Below, in pieces: positions 8,767-18,395 of a stretch of DNA of 62,906 nucleotides. This DNA is from JAPLFM01 sp964650885 (GTDB taxonomy: Bacteria > Bacteroidota > Ignavibacteria > Kapaibacteriales > UBA2268): positions 1 to 62,906 of the forward strand of contig CAZYXG010000008.1 of the NCBI GenBank assembly GCA_964650885.1, in the 5' to 3' direction. Numbering within the stretch: the first letter of the stretch is position 1; every line of letters begins with the position of its first letter. The notes below the pieces were generated by a model that saw only the letters and a list, made by a program, of their open reading frames with translations, did no database searches and was not told where the DNA came from. Made by a program: the position numbers and the translations under genes.

Positions 8767-9930
8767 ATGGCTTTAGCAAAAAGAACAATTAGTATTCTCG
8801 GTTCAACAGGTTCAATTGGATATCAAGCACTTGATGTAATTGACAAAATCCCCCATTTATTCGATATAAATTACCTTACAATCAACACCAAAATTGAATT
8901 GCTTGAGCCACAAATAGCCAAGTATAATCCGAAAGGTGTAGTAATTCAGGATGAAACAAAATATAAAGAATTCAAGCAAAACACTTCTTTCAAAGGTAAA
9001 ATTCTTTGTGGTGAAGCTGGATTGATTGAAGCTGCTTCTGATAAAGCAAACGATATTATTCTTACTGCTTTGGTTGGCTTCGCAGGAGTGATACCTACTT
9101 TTGAAGCTTTAAAAAATGGGATAGACATTGCTCTAGCAAATAAAGAAACTTTAGTATCGGCTGGTGAGATTATCACTGCTACTGCTAAGAAACATAATGC
9201 TAAGATTTTAGCTGTTGATTCTGAACATAGTGCTATCTTACAATGCCTTGCAGGAGAAGAATATCTAGATATTGAAAAGATTATTCTTACCGCTTCTGGT
9301 GGTCCATTCAGAAATTTAGAAAAAGATAAGTTTAAAGAAATTACAATCAAAGAAGCGTTGAACCATCCTAATTGGTCTATGGGTAGCAAAATTACTATTG
9401 ATTCTGCTACGATGATGAATAAAGGATTGGAAGTAATTGAAGCTAAATGGCTTTTTAATTTAGAGCCGGATAGGATTGAAGTTTTGGTACACCCGCAATC
9501 AATCATTCATTCTATGGTGCAATTTAATGATGGTTCAGTGAAAGCCCAGTTGGGTTTGCCCGATATGAAAATACCAATTTCTCACGCATTGACTTATCCT
9601 AGACATTTGGATTACAATTTTGGCAGAATGAATTTAGCAGAAATTGGAAATTTGACATTTTTTAAGCCAGATTTTGATAAATTTGAATGTTTACAATTGG
9701 CATTTGAGGCAATTAAAATTGGTGGTACTGCACCAGCTGTTTTGAATGCGGCGAATGAAATAGCTGTAGAGTACTTTTTAGCAGGTAGAATCAAGTTTAT
9801 TGAAATACCTAAATTAGTGGGAAAAGCATTGGGAAGTTTGAAAATAACTCAAAAACCAACATTAGATGAAATCGTGAGTTCAGATTTGAGCACTCGGGAA
9901 TTTGTTAAATCTTTAATAAATATTAATTAA
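8767..9930 (+). CDS. dxr: 1-deoxy-D-xylulose 5-phosphate reductoisomerase
   Basis: 387 aa, family length. It converts DXP to MEP, the committed step of non-mevalonate isoprenoid synthesis, using NADPH and a divalent metal. The NADPH loop GSTGSIGYQALDVI is at the N terminus. The metal site lies in AVDSEHSAI, the substrate loop in SGGPFRN and NHPNWSMGSKITIDSAT, and MNKGLEVIEAKWLF follows. The dxr-rseP order is common across bacteria, and 11 nt separate the two genes here. Confidence 0.97.
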   Translation: MALAKRTISILGSTGSIGYQALDVIDKIPHLFDINYLTINTKIELLEPQIAKYNPKGVVIQDETKYKEFKQNTSFKGKILCGEAGLIEAASDKANDIILTALVGFAGVIPTFEALKNGIDIALANKETLVSAGEIITATAKKHNAKILAVDSEHSAILQCLAGEEYLDIEKIILTASGGPFRNLEKDKFKEITIKEALNHPNWSMGSKITIDSATMMNKGLEVIEAKWLFNLEPDRIEVLVHPQSIIHSMVQFNDGSVKAQLGLPDMKIPISHALTYPRHLDYNFGRMNLAEIGNLTFFKPDFDKFECLQLAFEAIKIGGTAPAVLNAANEIAVEYFLAGRIKFIEIPKLVGKALGSLKITQKPTLDEIVSSDLSTREFVKSLININ

Positions 9931-9941
9931 GAATAAACGAA

Positions 9942-11321
9942 ATGGAATTTTTTAAAACGGTATTTTATTTTCTTGTTGTTATTGGAGTAATGGTAATTGC
10001 CCATGAATGGGGACATTATATAACAGCAAAAATGAGTGGTATGAGAGCAGATATTTTCTCTTTTGGTATGGGAAAGAGATTATTTGGTTGGCATAAAAAA
10101 AGTGGTTTTACATTTGGCGAATTGCCAGAAGACTTTGATTACGCTGGCACGACAGATTGGAGATTTTCATTAGTGCCAATGGGTGGCTATGTAAAAATAG
10201 TTGGAATGGTAGATGAAAGTGTAGATGCAGAATTTGCAAACACACCACCTCAACCTTATGAATTTAGATCCAAGAATGTATTCCAAAAATCATTGGTACT
10301 TTGTGCTGGTGTGATAATGAATTTGATTTTAGCTATTGTTATTTATGCAGGTATCGCCTATTCAAACGGCAATCAAATTATGATGACAAACAAAATTGGC
10401 TATGTTGTTCCTAATTCTATCTGGGCAAAACTAGGTTTGCAAAAAGGTGATGAAATCGTAAGCATCAATAGCAAACCAATGACAAACACTAATGAAATAA
10501 TGAAATCTCTTACTATTGCTGATTTTGGAAGCGACAAAATAATATTATTAAAAAGGGATAGCCAACAAGTCCAATTAAAAGTGGATGGTAAAAAGATTCT
10601 TGACGAAATGCAAAATCAATCAAAAAAAGATAACATGGGAATTTACCCTAGTGGTTTTAAGATTGTATTATCACAAATAGAAAATAATAAACCTGCAAGC
10701 AAATCTGGACTATTGGCAAATGATACTGTAGTAAGTTTGAATAATTCAGATGTAACTGTACTTACTGAATTCACAAAAATACTTTCAGAAAATAAGAACA
10801 AATCAATCCCAATAAGCTTAAAAAGAGCAGGAAATATAGTAACTTTAAATGTAACTCCAAATGAATCTGGAAAGATTGGAGTAGCTTTATCGCAAGGATA
10901 TGTAGGCAAAATCTCAATTCAAAAATTCAATTTATTTGAATCTTTGAATCAAGGTGTGAGAAAAACGGGTGAAGTAATTGATTTAATATTAAGTTCATTT
11001 GGACAAATGTTCAAAGGTAATGTGAAATTCAAAGAAGCAGTAGCGGGTCCCATTGGTATTGCTAAACAGTCTTCTAAGTCCGCAGATATGGGATTGGAAG
11101 CTTTCTTGGGATTTATGGCAATGATTTCAATATCTTTAGCAGTAATGAACATCCTTCCCTTTCCAGCACTCGATGGAGGTCATTTAGTTATAGTATGGAT
11201 TGAGTCTTTGATTAGAAAAGAAATTCCAGTAAAAATCAAACTATATATTCAGAATGCTGCAATGGTAATACTTCTTACATTCTTTGCTTATGTAATTTAC
11301 TTAGATTTAATGAGACTCTAA
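9942..11321 (+). CDS. rseP: Site-2 intramembrane metalloprotease RseP
   Basis: 459 aa M50 protease in the inner membrane. The first transmembrane helix carries the zinc motif HEWGH. Two PDZ-like domains lie between about residues 150 and 320 (GLQKGDEIVSINSKP and SGLLANDTVVSLNN). The C-terminal helices contain NILPFPALDGGH, with the third zinc ligand. The family cleaves anti-sigma factors and signal-peptide remnants. It is encoded 2 nt before surE. No sigma-E/anti-sigma pair is visible nearby. Confidence 0.94.
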   Translation: MEFFKTVFYFLVVIGVMVIAHEWGHYITAKMSGMRADIFSFGMGKRLFGWHKKSGFTFGELPEDFDYAGTTDWRFSLVPMGGYVKIVGMVDESVDAEFANTPPQPYEFRSKNVFQKSLVLCAGVIMNLILAIVIYAGIAYSNGNQIMMTNKIGYVVPNSIWAKLGLQKGDEIVSINSKPMTNTNEIMKSLTIADFGSDKIILLKRDSQQVQLKVDGKKILDEMQNQSKKDNMGIYPSGFKIVLSQIENNKPASKSGLLANDTVVSLNNSDVTVLTEFTKILSENKNKSIPISLKRAGNIVTLNVTPNESGKIGVALSQGYVGKISIQKFNLFESLNQGVRKTGEVIDLILSSFGQMFKGNVKFKEAVAGPIGIAKQSSKSADMGLEAFLGFMAMISISLAVMNILPFPALDGGHLVIVWIESLIRKEIPVKIKLYIQNAAMVILLTFFAYVIYLDLMRL

Positions 11322-11323
11322 AA

Positions 11324-12085
11324 ATGCGAATACTAGTATCAAACGATGATGGAATTGATTCTCCTGGGATATTGGCTTTAGTTCATTCTATGAGTGAATT
11401 AGGAGAAGTTACTGTTGTTGCTCCCGACAGACAACAAAGTGCAGTGGGACACTCAATGACATTGTCAAATCCGTTGCGAGTAACTAAATTCCATAGAGAT
11501 GGCGAAATGTTTGGTTTTTCAGTAAATGGTACCCCTGCCGATTGTGTAAAATTAGCAATTGCAGAATTAATGCCAGAGCCACCCGATATAGTAGTTTCAG
11601 GTATTAATCACGGACCAAATACAGCTGTTAATATTCTTTATTCAGGTACAGTTTCTGCAGCAACAGAAGGGATGTTATCTGGAATACCCTCAATGGCTAT
11701 TTCAGTTGATTCACATAGCTATGATGCTAATCTTGATGCGGCGATATATTATGCAAAAATATTGGCAAGTAATTTAAAGTCAATGAATTTGCCTTTAAAT
11801 ACATTAATGAATGTAAATATTCCTTCTTCTAACCGTTCAGAGGTAAAAGGAATAAAGGTAGCACCTCATAATAGCTCACTTTGGAAAGATGCTTATCTTA
11901 AAAGAATTGATCCATTCGAAAGAGAGTATTATTGGTTTAGTGGCGAGTATTTAGTTACAGAAAACAATAAACATACCGATGATGTATACTTAGCAGAGGG
12001 TTATGTAGTAGCTACTCCGATTCATTTTGACTTGACTAACCATAAATTGCTAGAAAGTTTGAAATATTTAGAAGATTTAATTTAG
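11324..12085 (+). CDS. surE: 5'/3'-nucleotidase SurE
   Basis: 253 aa, the usual SurE length. The metal site is formed by SNDDGIDSPG at the N terminus, and a Ser/Asn-containing loop SGINHGPNTAVNILYSGTV follows in the middle. SurE dephosphorylates nucleoside mono-phosphates and aids stationary-phase survival. It sits in the rng-dxr-rseP-surE run, 8 nt before the hybrid regulator. Confidence 0.95.
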   Translation: MRILVSNDDGIDSPGILALVHSMSELGEVTVVAPDRQQSAVGHSMTLSNPLRVTKFHRDGEMFGFSVNGTPADCVKLAIAELMPEPPDIVVSGINHGPNTAVNILYSGTVSAATEGMLSGIPSMAISVDSHSYDANLDAAIYYAKILASNLKSMNLPLNTLMNVNIPSSNRSEVKGIKVAPHNSSLWKDAYLKRIDPFEREYYWFSGEYLVTENNKHTDDVYLAEGYVVATPIHFDLTNHKLLESLKYLEDLI

Positions 12086-12093
12086 AATATAGA

Positions 12094-13188
12094 ATGAAAA
12101 GCTTAGTTTTAATTATAGAAGACGAACAAGACATAAGAGAAAATATTTCTCAATTTCTGAACGATAATAACTTTTACACTATGGAGGCATCCAATGGTAG
12201 AGAAGGTATTAATCTTGCAATGCGTCATAAACCAGATTTAATAATCTGCGACATAATGATGCCAGAAATTGATGGTTATGGCGTGTTATCAATGGTTCAA
12301 AAAAACCAAGATACTTCCAATATTCCATTTTTATTTCTTTCTGCAAAATCATCGAAAGATGATATCCGAGAAGGAATGAATCTAGGTGCTGATGATTACT
12401 TAACTAAACCATTCGATTTCCAAGATTTATTGGCTGCTGTAAACTCACGACTTAAAAAGAATGTGATAAACAGTAAAGCTTTTAGGCAAAAAGTAGAAGA
12501 AGTAAAATCTACAATTCACAAGACTATACCTCACGAAATTAGAACTCCTATTCTTTCAATATTAGGAAACTTAGATATATTCAAGAAAAACATAGAAAAA
12601 ATTGATATTCAAAATGCTGAGACAATGATTTCTGATATGGAAATTGAAGGTAATAGGTTACTAAAACTATTTGAAAATTTCATTCTATTTGCTGAATTGC
12701 AATTATTCTATTCTAATAAAGATGAATTGTTATTGTTAAGAGCTAAAAAAACAACTCTTTGCAAATCAACAATTACAACTGTCGCAAATAGCGTTTCTGC
12801 AAAATATGGCAGAGAAGCAGATTTGAAACTCTATTTAAACAACTACGAAATTAGAATTTTAGATTATCATTTCGAGAAGTTAATTGAAAATATCATTGAT
12901 AATGCTTTTAAATTCTCACAAGAAGGAAGCAAAGTAGAAGTTTTCAGTAGTAAAATGAACAATCAATTTGTTTTAACAATCAAAGATGCTGGAAGAGGAA
13001 TGACAATTGATCAAATAGAAAACCTTGGTGCATACACACAATTCAATCGAAATAACTATGAGCAGAAAGGCATTGGTATGGGCCTTTCATTATGCAAATT
13101 GATACTTGACATTTATGACGGAGAGTTAGAAATTAAAAGTATTCGTAGCTCAACTTCTATTGAGATTTCTTTGAACTTAGTTTCTTAG
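12094..13188 (+). CDS. Hybrid response regulator-histidine kinase
   Basis: 364 aa. An N-terminal receiver domain (1-120) has acidic residues IEDE, phospho-acceptor Asp53 in IICDIMMP and Lys105 in LTKP. A short linker leads to an H-box with His147 in PHEIRTP. The HATPase_c domain follows, with N-box ENIIDNAFKFS, G1 DAGRGM and G2 GIGMGL. The kinase has no membrane or sensor domain, so it is probably cytoplasmic and driven by phosphotransfer to its own receiver. It is last in the surE operon and overlaps the convergent glycosyltransferase by 32 bp. The target is unknown. Confidence 0.9.
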   Translation: MKSLVLIIEDEQDIRENISQFLNDNNFYTMEASNGREGINLAMRHKPDLIICDIMMPEIDGYGVLSMVQKNQDTSNIPFLFLSAKSSKDDIREGMNLGADDYLTKPFDFQDLLAAVNSRLKKNVINSKAFRQKVEEVKSTIHKTIPHEIRTPILSILGNLDIFKKNIEKIDIQNAETMISDMEIEGNRLLKLFENFILFAELQLFYSNKDELLLLRAKKTTLCKSTITTVANSVSAKYGREADLKLYLNNYEIRILDYHFEKLIENIIDNAFKFSQEGSKVEVFSSKMNNQFVLTIKDAGRGMTIDQIENLGAYTQFNRNNYEQKGIGMGLSLCKLILDIYDGELEIKSIRSSTSIEISLNLVS

Positions 13189-13804
13189 CCATAATATCCT
13201 CATAAATCTTGATAATTTTCTTAACATGTATTTCCCAAGAATACTTTTCGATAGCATCCTTACGAGCTTGCTTTGACATTTTTATAGATAATTCAGGATT
13301 GTCATAAACAAACTTTATTCCACGCACTAAATCTTCAACATCATTTGCTTTTATAGCTACACCATTAACTTTATCTTCAATTACCTCTGCCTGCTGTCCA
13401 ATAAAAGAAGCAACTATTGGTTTTTCCATAGCCATATATTCATATAGTTTTAAAGGGCTATTAAAAAAGGCAGAATTATCATCATTGTTCTTACAAGGTG
13501 TTAAAAGTACGTCGCAAGCAGCCATATAATTAGGCATCTCAGCAAATTCTATCATTCCAGTTATGATTACATTTTCACGAGAGTTATTTGCATCAATAAT
13601 TCGTTCAATTTCAGGCCTAAGTGGTCCATCTCCAATTAGAAATACTTTAGCATTTGGAATTTGCTCTACGATGTAATTTATAGATTCAGCAATAGTATCA
13701 ACACCATGCCAATTTCCAAAAGTACCAGCAAAACCACAAACAAAATTATCATTCAAGCCAAATTTCTCTCGAATATAAGTTCCATCTTTTTCAGGCGTGA
13801 AAAA
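13157..13804 (-). CDS. GT4-type glycosyltransferase, C-terminal part (5' end lost in gap)
   Basis: The frame is open to the gap edge at 13804, and the visible part starts FFTPEKDGTYIREKFGL, as just after the first Rossmann domain of GT-B enzymes. It then has FVCGFAGTFGNWHG, the nucleotide-sugar loop GDGPLRPEIE, and the acidic EX7E-like region in PLKLYEYMAMEKPIVAS. It probably transfers sugar to cell-surface glycans. A TTG at 13756 is not a real start, since homology continues upstream. It overlaps the 3' end of the hybrid kinase convergently. Confidence 0.85.
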   Translation of the reverse strand, partial: FFTPEKDGTYIREKFGLNDNFVCGFAGTFGNWHGVDTIAESINYIVEQIPNAKVFLIGDGPLRPEIERIIDANNSRENVIITGMIEFAEMPNYMAACDVLLTPCKNNDDNSAFFNSPLKLYEYMAMEKPIVASFIGQQAEVIEDKVNGVAIKANDVEDLVRGIKFVYDNPELSIKMSKQARKDAIEKYSWEIHVKKIIKIYEDIMAKKLSSKKSQ

Positions 13805-13904
13805 NNNNNNNNNNNNNNNNNNNNNNNNNNNNNNNNNNNNNNNNNNNNNNNNNNNNNNNNNNNNNNNNNNNNNNNNNNNNNNNNNNNNNNNNNNNNNNNN
13901 NNNN
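13805..13904. other. Assembly gap (100 N)
   Basis: Exactly 100 undetermined bases, the conventional placeholder for a scaffold join of unknown size. Gene adjacency across it should not be trusted. Confidence 0.99.
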
Positions 13905-13909
13905 TACTT

Positions 13910-14317
13910 TCATAAACTTTTTTTAATTTTAGAATGGATAAGTGAAAGATAAATATACCAATAAATAATAACTAATCCACTAACAATACTTTCAATTGCT
14001 AGAAGTGGTAGCTCTTTGAAAAATAATTTTGCAATAGTAAATTTATTAGAGTTACCGTGTTCATCTAATATTTCGCCTTTGGTAGATCCGAAATAGAGGA
14101 TGTATAATTTCATAAATGTTTGAAAACGCTGGTAACTAAGGTCATCTACAGCAAATATTACTTTGGAGTAATTTGCTTCTTTGAATATACTTTTTAAAAA
14201 CTTTGGCTTTGCCATCATTTTTTCATCAATTCTTTTTACAACAGAATTAGATATATCTATTTTGTTTTTTTCGATAACTCTTGAGATGTTACCTGTTATG
14301 TGATAAATTATTTGCAT
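13910..14317 (-). CDS. Uncharacterised protein with one membrane segment
   Basis: 135 aa, ending just inside the right edge of the gap. The first 100 residues look soluble (KVIFAVDDLSYQRFQTF). One hydrophobic helix (about 102-124, LLAIESIVSGLVIIYWYIYL) is followed by a basic tail SKIKKSL. I do not recognise a family. It starts 1 nt after the dinB stop and so is probably co-transcribed with dinB. It may belong to a surface-glycan locus across the gap, but that is only suggested by the adjacent glycosyltransferase. Confidence 0.6.
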   Translation of the reverse strand: MQIIYHITGNISRVIEKNKIDISNSVVKRIDEKMMAKPKFLKSIFKEANYSKVIFAVDDLSYQRFQTFMKLYILYFGSTKGEILDEHGNSNKFTIAKLFFKELPLLAIESIVSGLVIIYWYIYLSLIHSKIKKSL

Positions 14318-14318
14318 T

Positions 14319-15383
14319 TCAAAAAGTGAAACTTAATTGTTTGTTAATTTGTTTATTTTGTAAATTATCTAAGTTTGATAATTGAACTCCCAACAACCTT
14401 ATTGGCTTATTTGGGAAAAATGGGAATTGCAATAATTCCTTACATATTGAGAATATTTCTTCAGAATCTGAAATTGAATGATTTAATGTCTTACTTCTTG
14501 TAATTGAATTAAAGTCAGAATATTTAATTTTGAGAGTAACTGTTCTAGCATTTACATTATTTTCAATTATATATTTTTGAAGTCTATTGTTTACTTTTCT
14601 AATATTCTCAATAATCTCATCTTCGTTGATTAAGTTTTCTTCAAAAGTTCTTTCTGTACCTATTGATTTGCGAATTCGGTTTGGCTCTACTGGATTGTTA
14701 ATTTTAAAACATAGAAGGTCTTGAAAATATAGTCCAGATTTTCCAAAATGTTTTTGCAAATAAATCTTATCCAAATTTAAGATATCTTTGCCTAAGAATA
14801 TCCCCTTTTCTTTCATTTTTTCTTCTGTTACTTTTCCGATGCCTGGGATTTTACCAATAGGTAAATCCAAAACAAAACTTTCTGCTTCTTTTGGTTTTAT
14901 TACCTTGAAGCCATTCGGTTTGTTGTAATCAGAGGCAATCTTAGCTAAAAACTTATTTACGGATACACCTGCCGAAGCAGTAAGATGCGTTTTCTCTTTA
15001 ATTCTTGCTTTTATTTCTTTTGCAATAACAGATGCTGGTCTGTTTGAGTCTGTAACATCAATATATGCTTCATCAAATGCAATAGGCTCAACTAAATCTG
15101 AATATTCTCTAAAGATACTCATAATTTCTTCTGAAGCCTGTTTATATGCTTCAAATCTTGGACTAACGAAAATCAATTCTGGATACTTTTTTAAAGCCAA
15201 ATGCCCAGGCATTGCTGATTTTATTCCATATTTCCTTGCTTCATACGATGCAGCTGCAATTACTCCTCTTCTGCCAGAGCCTCCAACTGCGATAGCTTTG
15301 CCCCGCAAATCAGGATTATCCCTTTGCTCCACTGATGCAAAAAAAGCATCCATATCTATATGAATAATCTTTCTTAAAATCAT
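14319..15383 (-). CDS. dinB: DNA polymerase IV (Y family)
   Basis: 354 aa. The Y-family catalytic palm is visible: HIDMDAFFASVEQRDNP at the N terminus and AFDEAYIDVT around residue 105, which supplies the second pair of metal-binding acidic residues. The thumb helix-hairpin-helix motif follows in LPIGKIPGIGKVTEEKM, then the little-finger domain. It performs error-prone lesion bypass. Its ATG lies 65 bp from the divergent menG start. Confidence 0.95.
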   Translation of the reverse strand: MILRKIIHIDMDAFFASVEQRDNPDLRGKAIAVGGSGRRGVIAAASYEARKYGIKSAMPGHLALKKYPELIFVSPRFEAYKQASEEIMSIFREYSDLVEPIAFDEAYIDVTDSNRPASVIAKEIKARIKEKTHLTASAGVSVNKFLAKIASDYNKPNGFKVIKPKEAESFVLDLPIGKIPGIGKVTEEKMKEKGIFLGKDILNLDKIYLQKHFGKSGLYFQDLLCFKINNPVEPNRIRKSIGTERTFEENLINEDEIIENIRKVNNRLQKYIIENNVNARTVTLKIKYSDFNSITRSKTLNHSISDSEEIFSICKELLQFPFFPNKPIRLLGVQLSNLDNLQNKQINKQLSFTF

Positions 15384-15448
15384 TGAAATCTAATCACGTT
15401 TATACCTTAAATTGCGTTTCTTTCTTTTACAAAAATACAGGAAATTTG

Positions 15449-16138
15449 ATGTCTGAGCAAATTCGACAAATGTTTAGTGATATTTCGCAGGATTATGATA
15501 AAATGAATGACATACTTTCTTTCAGATTACATCATTTATGGCGAAAAAATGTTGTGAAATTTGCTGAATTAAAACCAGACTTTAAAGTTTTGGACTGTGC
15601 TTCAGGAACTGGTGATTTGGCTATTGAGTTTAAGATGAAGCTCAATCAACAAAGTGAAGTTATTGCTACAGATTTTTGTAAAGAAATGCTTGATTTTATC
15701 GAGCCTAAAGCTAAAAAAGCAAATGTTGATTTGAATGTACAAATTGCTGATGTTATGAATTTACAATTCGAAGACAACTATTTCGATATTGCGAGTATTT
15801 CTTTTGGTATTCGCAATGTCGATGAGCCTATTATTGGTTTGAAAGAAATGGCTCGTGTTGTAAAATCAAATGGAAAAGTAATCATACTGGAAACTGGTCA
15901 GCCAAATGGCTTAAACAAACTTTTTTACAACATTTATGGTAAATACATTATGCCTATGTTAGGGAATATTTTTGCAAAAAATAAAAGTGCATATACTTAT
16001 TTGCCTCAAACTGCTTCTAAGTTCCCTTATGGCGATGAATTTGTTAAACTTATGCAAAAAACCAACTCATTTTCGGAAATTGCTTATTACCCTCAAACTT
16101 TTGGGGTATCCTATATTTATGTCGGGATTGTGAAATAA
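15449..16138 (+). CDS. menG: Demethylmenaquinone methyltransferase (UbiE/MenG)
   Basis: 229 aa from ATG 15449, preferred because SEQIRQMFSDISQDYDKMN is the family N terminus. SAM motif I is LDCASGTGDLAIE, and the later SFGIRNV and LETGQPNG match UbiE motifs. It methylates demethylmenaquinone in the last step of menaquinone synthesis. A quinone type cannot be proven from this gene alone; menaquinone is expected for the suspected lineage. It converges on the large NTPase gene, with 8 nt between stops. Confidence 0.93.
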   Translation: MSEQIRQMFSDISQDYDKMNDILSFRLHHLWRKNVVKFAELKPDFKVLDCASGTGDLAIEFKMKLNQQSEVIATDFCKEMLDFIEPKAKKANVDLNVQIADVMNLQFEDNYFDIASISFGIRNVDEPIIGLKEMARVVKSNGKVIILETGQPNGLNKLFYNIYGKYIMPMLGNIFAKNKSAYTYLPQTASKFPYGDEFVKLMQKTNSFSEIAYYPQTFGVSYIYVGIVK

Positions 16139-16146
16139 TGATACAT

Positions 16147-18375
16147 CTATTCATCATTGCTTGGTGGCTGATAGAATGGTTCTTTCAGCTTTAAAGCATT
16201 ATTGTTAAGTTCAGAATTAATTTCTGTAGAAATACTTTTCACTTTGTTCAAATCATCTGTGGCTTTGTTTATATCTCTTTGCATATAATCTTTTTGTTCA
16301 TTCAATTCAATTTTAATTGCTGCATATTTTTCCAGCTGGTCTTCATATTTCTCAATATCTCTTTGCTTTATCTTAATTCTCATTATCTTAAAGATAGGAA
16401 TAATTACTGATGTAAGAAGTCCAAGAGAAATAATAAGGATAAATATAAATGTTAATGTGACAATCAAAGGATCTTGTGTGAACATTCCCAAAATAGATTT
16501 AGAAAAACCTAAAAGCACAAAAGAAACTATCGTGGAAACAGAAGTAATACTTAATACTACTGGATTAACTTCGTATTTATAAGGAACTAACTTATTTGTA
16601 AGTGCCTTTTCATTTTTGCCCAATCTGCTAAGTTTCTGCTGAAGTGTGTCATATTTCTTTTCTAAATCAAATTTCACATCTTCTCGGGATTCTACCTCAG
16701 TACTTATTGTTTCTAGCTTTGTTCTAAATTTATAGTTTTGCTCTTCTAAGTGAATTTGATAATCTTCCCATAAACTTTTAACTTCGTTACGTTTATCATA
16801 GAAATTGTCAATATCAACTGCTTGATTATATTTCACAAAATAATCTAAGTAATCGTATTTTATTGATTTAGAAAATTTATATGTTGAGAATATGAACTTG
16901 TGGTTTTGCGTTAATCCTCTTAAATCAACTTTGCTATCCTGCAAAACATTCTTTGCAACAAACTCAATTTCAAATCGAGTATAGTATGCTAAATTTCTAA
17001 CTACTTCAAATTCTTCATCATTTAAAGATTCAACTAATCTTGACAAATTATCAATTGTCCTTGAGTTATCTTCGTACTTTTCATATTTCTGAGGATTCTC
17101 AACGCTCATTCTATCTTTCAAACAGTCAACTACAATTTTAATAAAAGTAATTCTTCCGTTAGCTTTAGCATCTCTATCAACAAGTTCATCACATTTCAAA
17201 ATAAACTGATAAGCTTCTTTGTAATCTTCTCCCACTTCATCGAATGGTCTTAGAGAAACTGGAGTTATTGACTCTAAAAATGCTGCTGCTTTAATCCAGC
17301 CTCTTTCTTTTTGATTATAAATGAAAAGTATTGAACTTTCGTAATTTTCATAAACTGTTAAGATATCAATAGTGCTTTTCGATGATTTCACTGATTTTAT
17401 AAGCTGTTCAATCATCAAGGGATTTCCATCGCTAATCTCTTCAAAATCTTCTAAATAAAATTCTGGATTGAGCTTATTCATAATGATAGTCTCTTCTATG
17501 TTATCTCTGGAAAAACCCTCCAAATATAACTCATAGAATAAGGAACCGTATTCTGTCTCTAATCTATTCTTTTGAATATCTGTAAATACTTCACGACCAG
17601 CTATCACAAATCTGAAATCAAAAAAGTTGGAAATAGATAAATCGTATGAATTTTTACCTGGCTTATAGTACTTAAAATCATTATAAGATTTGAAGAATAC
17701 AGTTCTAAACAAATTATTGATTAGATAATCATTGACAGAACTTGAAATCGAGGTATAATCTTCCAAAAAGACTATAATTTTCAATGGCTTAATATTGTTG
17801 AGATAGTCATCTAATGTTGTAGTTTTATTGATTGGATAGAAATTGGACATTAAGTCCACAAGCAATGACTCAGTTAGAATAGATTGTATGTTAAATAAAA
17901 CATCTATATCTTTAGACTTTTTATAAGTAAAAGCAAAGTCATCATTTGTTAGCTTTTCAGGCATATCTTGATATTTTGAATAAAGCTTGATTTGAGATAA
18001 TAATTTCTCAAAATCATTATTACCATTTGCTTCTGACTGCTCTCTCAAATATTCAAGTACTTCAAAAAGCCAATTATAATTAAACTGTGATTCTTTGATT
18101 TTTAATAATCTACCGTTCTTTATATCCACAAATGAATTTGTAAGTGCAAGAATAAATTCCACAATGAAATCCAAACTCTGGCCAGAGTTCACTCGCATCA
18201 CAAAATCGCAAAATTGCGTATTCTCAATATGTTCGAAAATATTATTAACAATTGTTGATTTTCCAGAGCCAGCGACCCCGTTAATATAGAAAATCCTTTT
18301 GGGTTGTTGGTATAAATCTAACTTCAGCCCAGTTACAATTTCTTCTAATTCTTCAGCTTTATAAGGAATTTCCAT
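16147..18375 (-). CDS. Membrane-anchored STAND/AAA-like P-loop NTPase
   Basis: 742 aa. Walker A is GVAGSGKST (33-41), and a Walker B-like strand occurs in IIVFLEDY (around residue 195). RFVIAGREVF resembles a sensor, and DGNPLMIEQLI looks like the GxP motif of STAND NTPases. Towards the C terminus there is a coiled coil, then two transmembrane helices (about 607-625 and 636-660), then another coiled coil. The middle (350-580) is unassigned helical sequence. It lies 20 nt downstream of the RsbW-like gene in one apparent operon. I infer a nucleotide-switch signalling protein at the inner membrane; ligand and output are unknown. Confidence 0.8.
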   Translation of the reverse strand: MEIPYKAEELEEIVTGLKLDLYQQPKRIFYINGVAGSGKSTIVNNIFEHIENTQFCDFVMRVNSGQSLDFIVEFILALTNSFVDIKNGRLLKIKESQFNYNWLFEVLEYLREQSEANGNNDFEKLLSQIKLYSKYQDMPEKLTNDDFAFTYKKSKDIDVLFNIQSILTESLLVDLMSNFYPINKTTTLDDYLNNIKPLKIIVFLEDYTSISSSVNDYLINNLFRTVFFKSYNDFKYYKPGKNSYDLSISNFFDFRFVIAGREVFTDIQKNRLETEYGSLFYELYLEGFSRDNIEETIIMNKLNPEFYLEDFEEISDGNPLMIEQLIKSVKSSKSTIDILTVYENYESSILFIYNQKERGWIKAAAFLESITPVSLRPFDEVGEDYKEAYQFILKCDELVDRDAKANGRITFIKIVVDCLKDRMSVENPQKYEKYEDNSRTIDNLSRLVESLNDEEFEVVRNLAYYTRFEIEFVAKNVLQDSKVDLRGLTQNHKFIFSTYKFSKSIKYDYLDYFVKYNQAVDIDNFYDKRNEVKSLWEDYQIHLEEQNYKFRTKLETISTEVESREDVKFDLEKKYDTLQQKLSRLGKNEKALTNKLVPYKYEVNPVVLSITSVSTIVSFVLLGFSKSILGMFTQDPLIVTLTFIFILIISLGLLTSVIIPIFKIMRIKIKQRDIEKYEDQLEKYAAIKIELNEQKDYMQRDINKATDDLNKVKSISTEINSELNNNALKLKEPFYQPPSNDE

Positions 18376-18395
18376 TTTCTTTGTCTTAAATTATT

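Noticed and set aside
8946..9506. 186-codon minus-strand frame
   Set aside because: Antisense shadow of dxr; Ser/Ile-rich with no motif.
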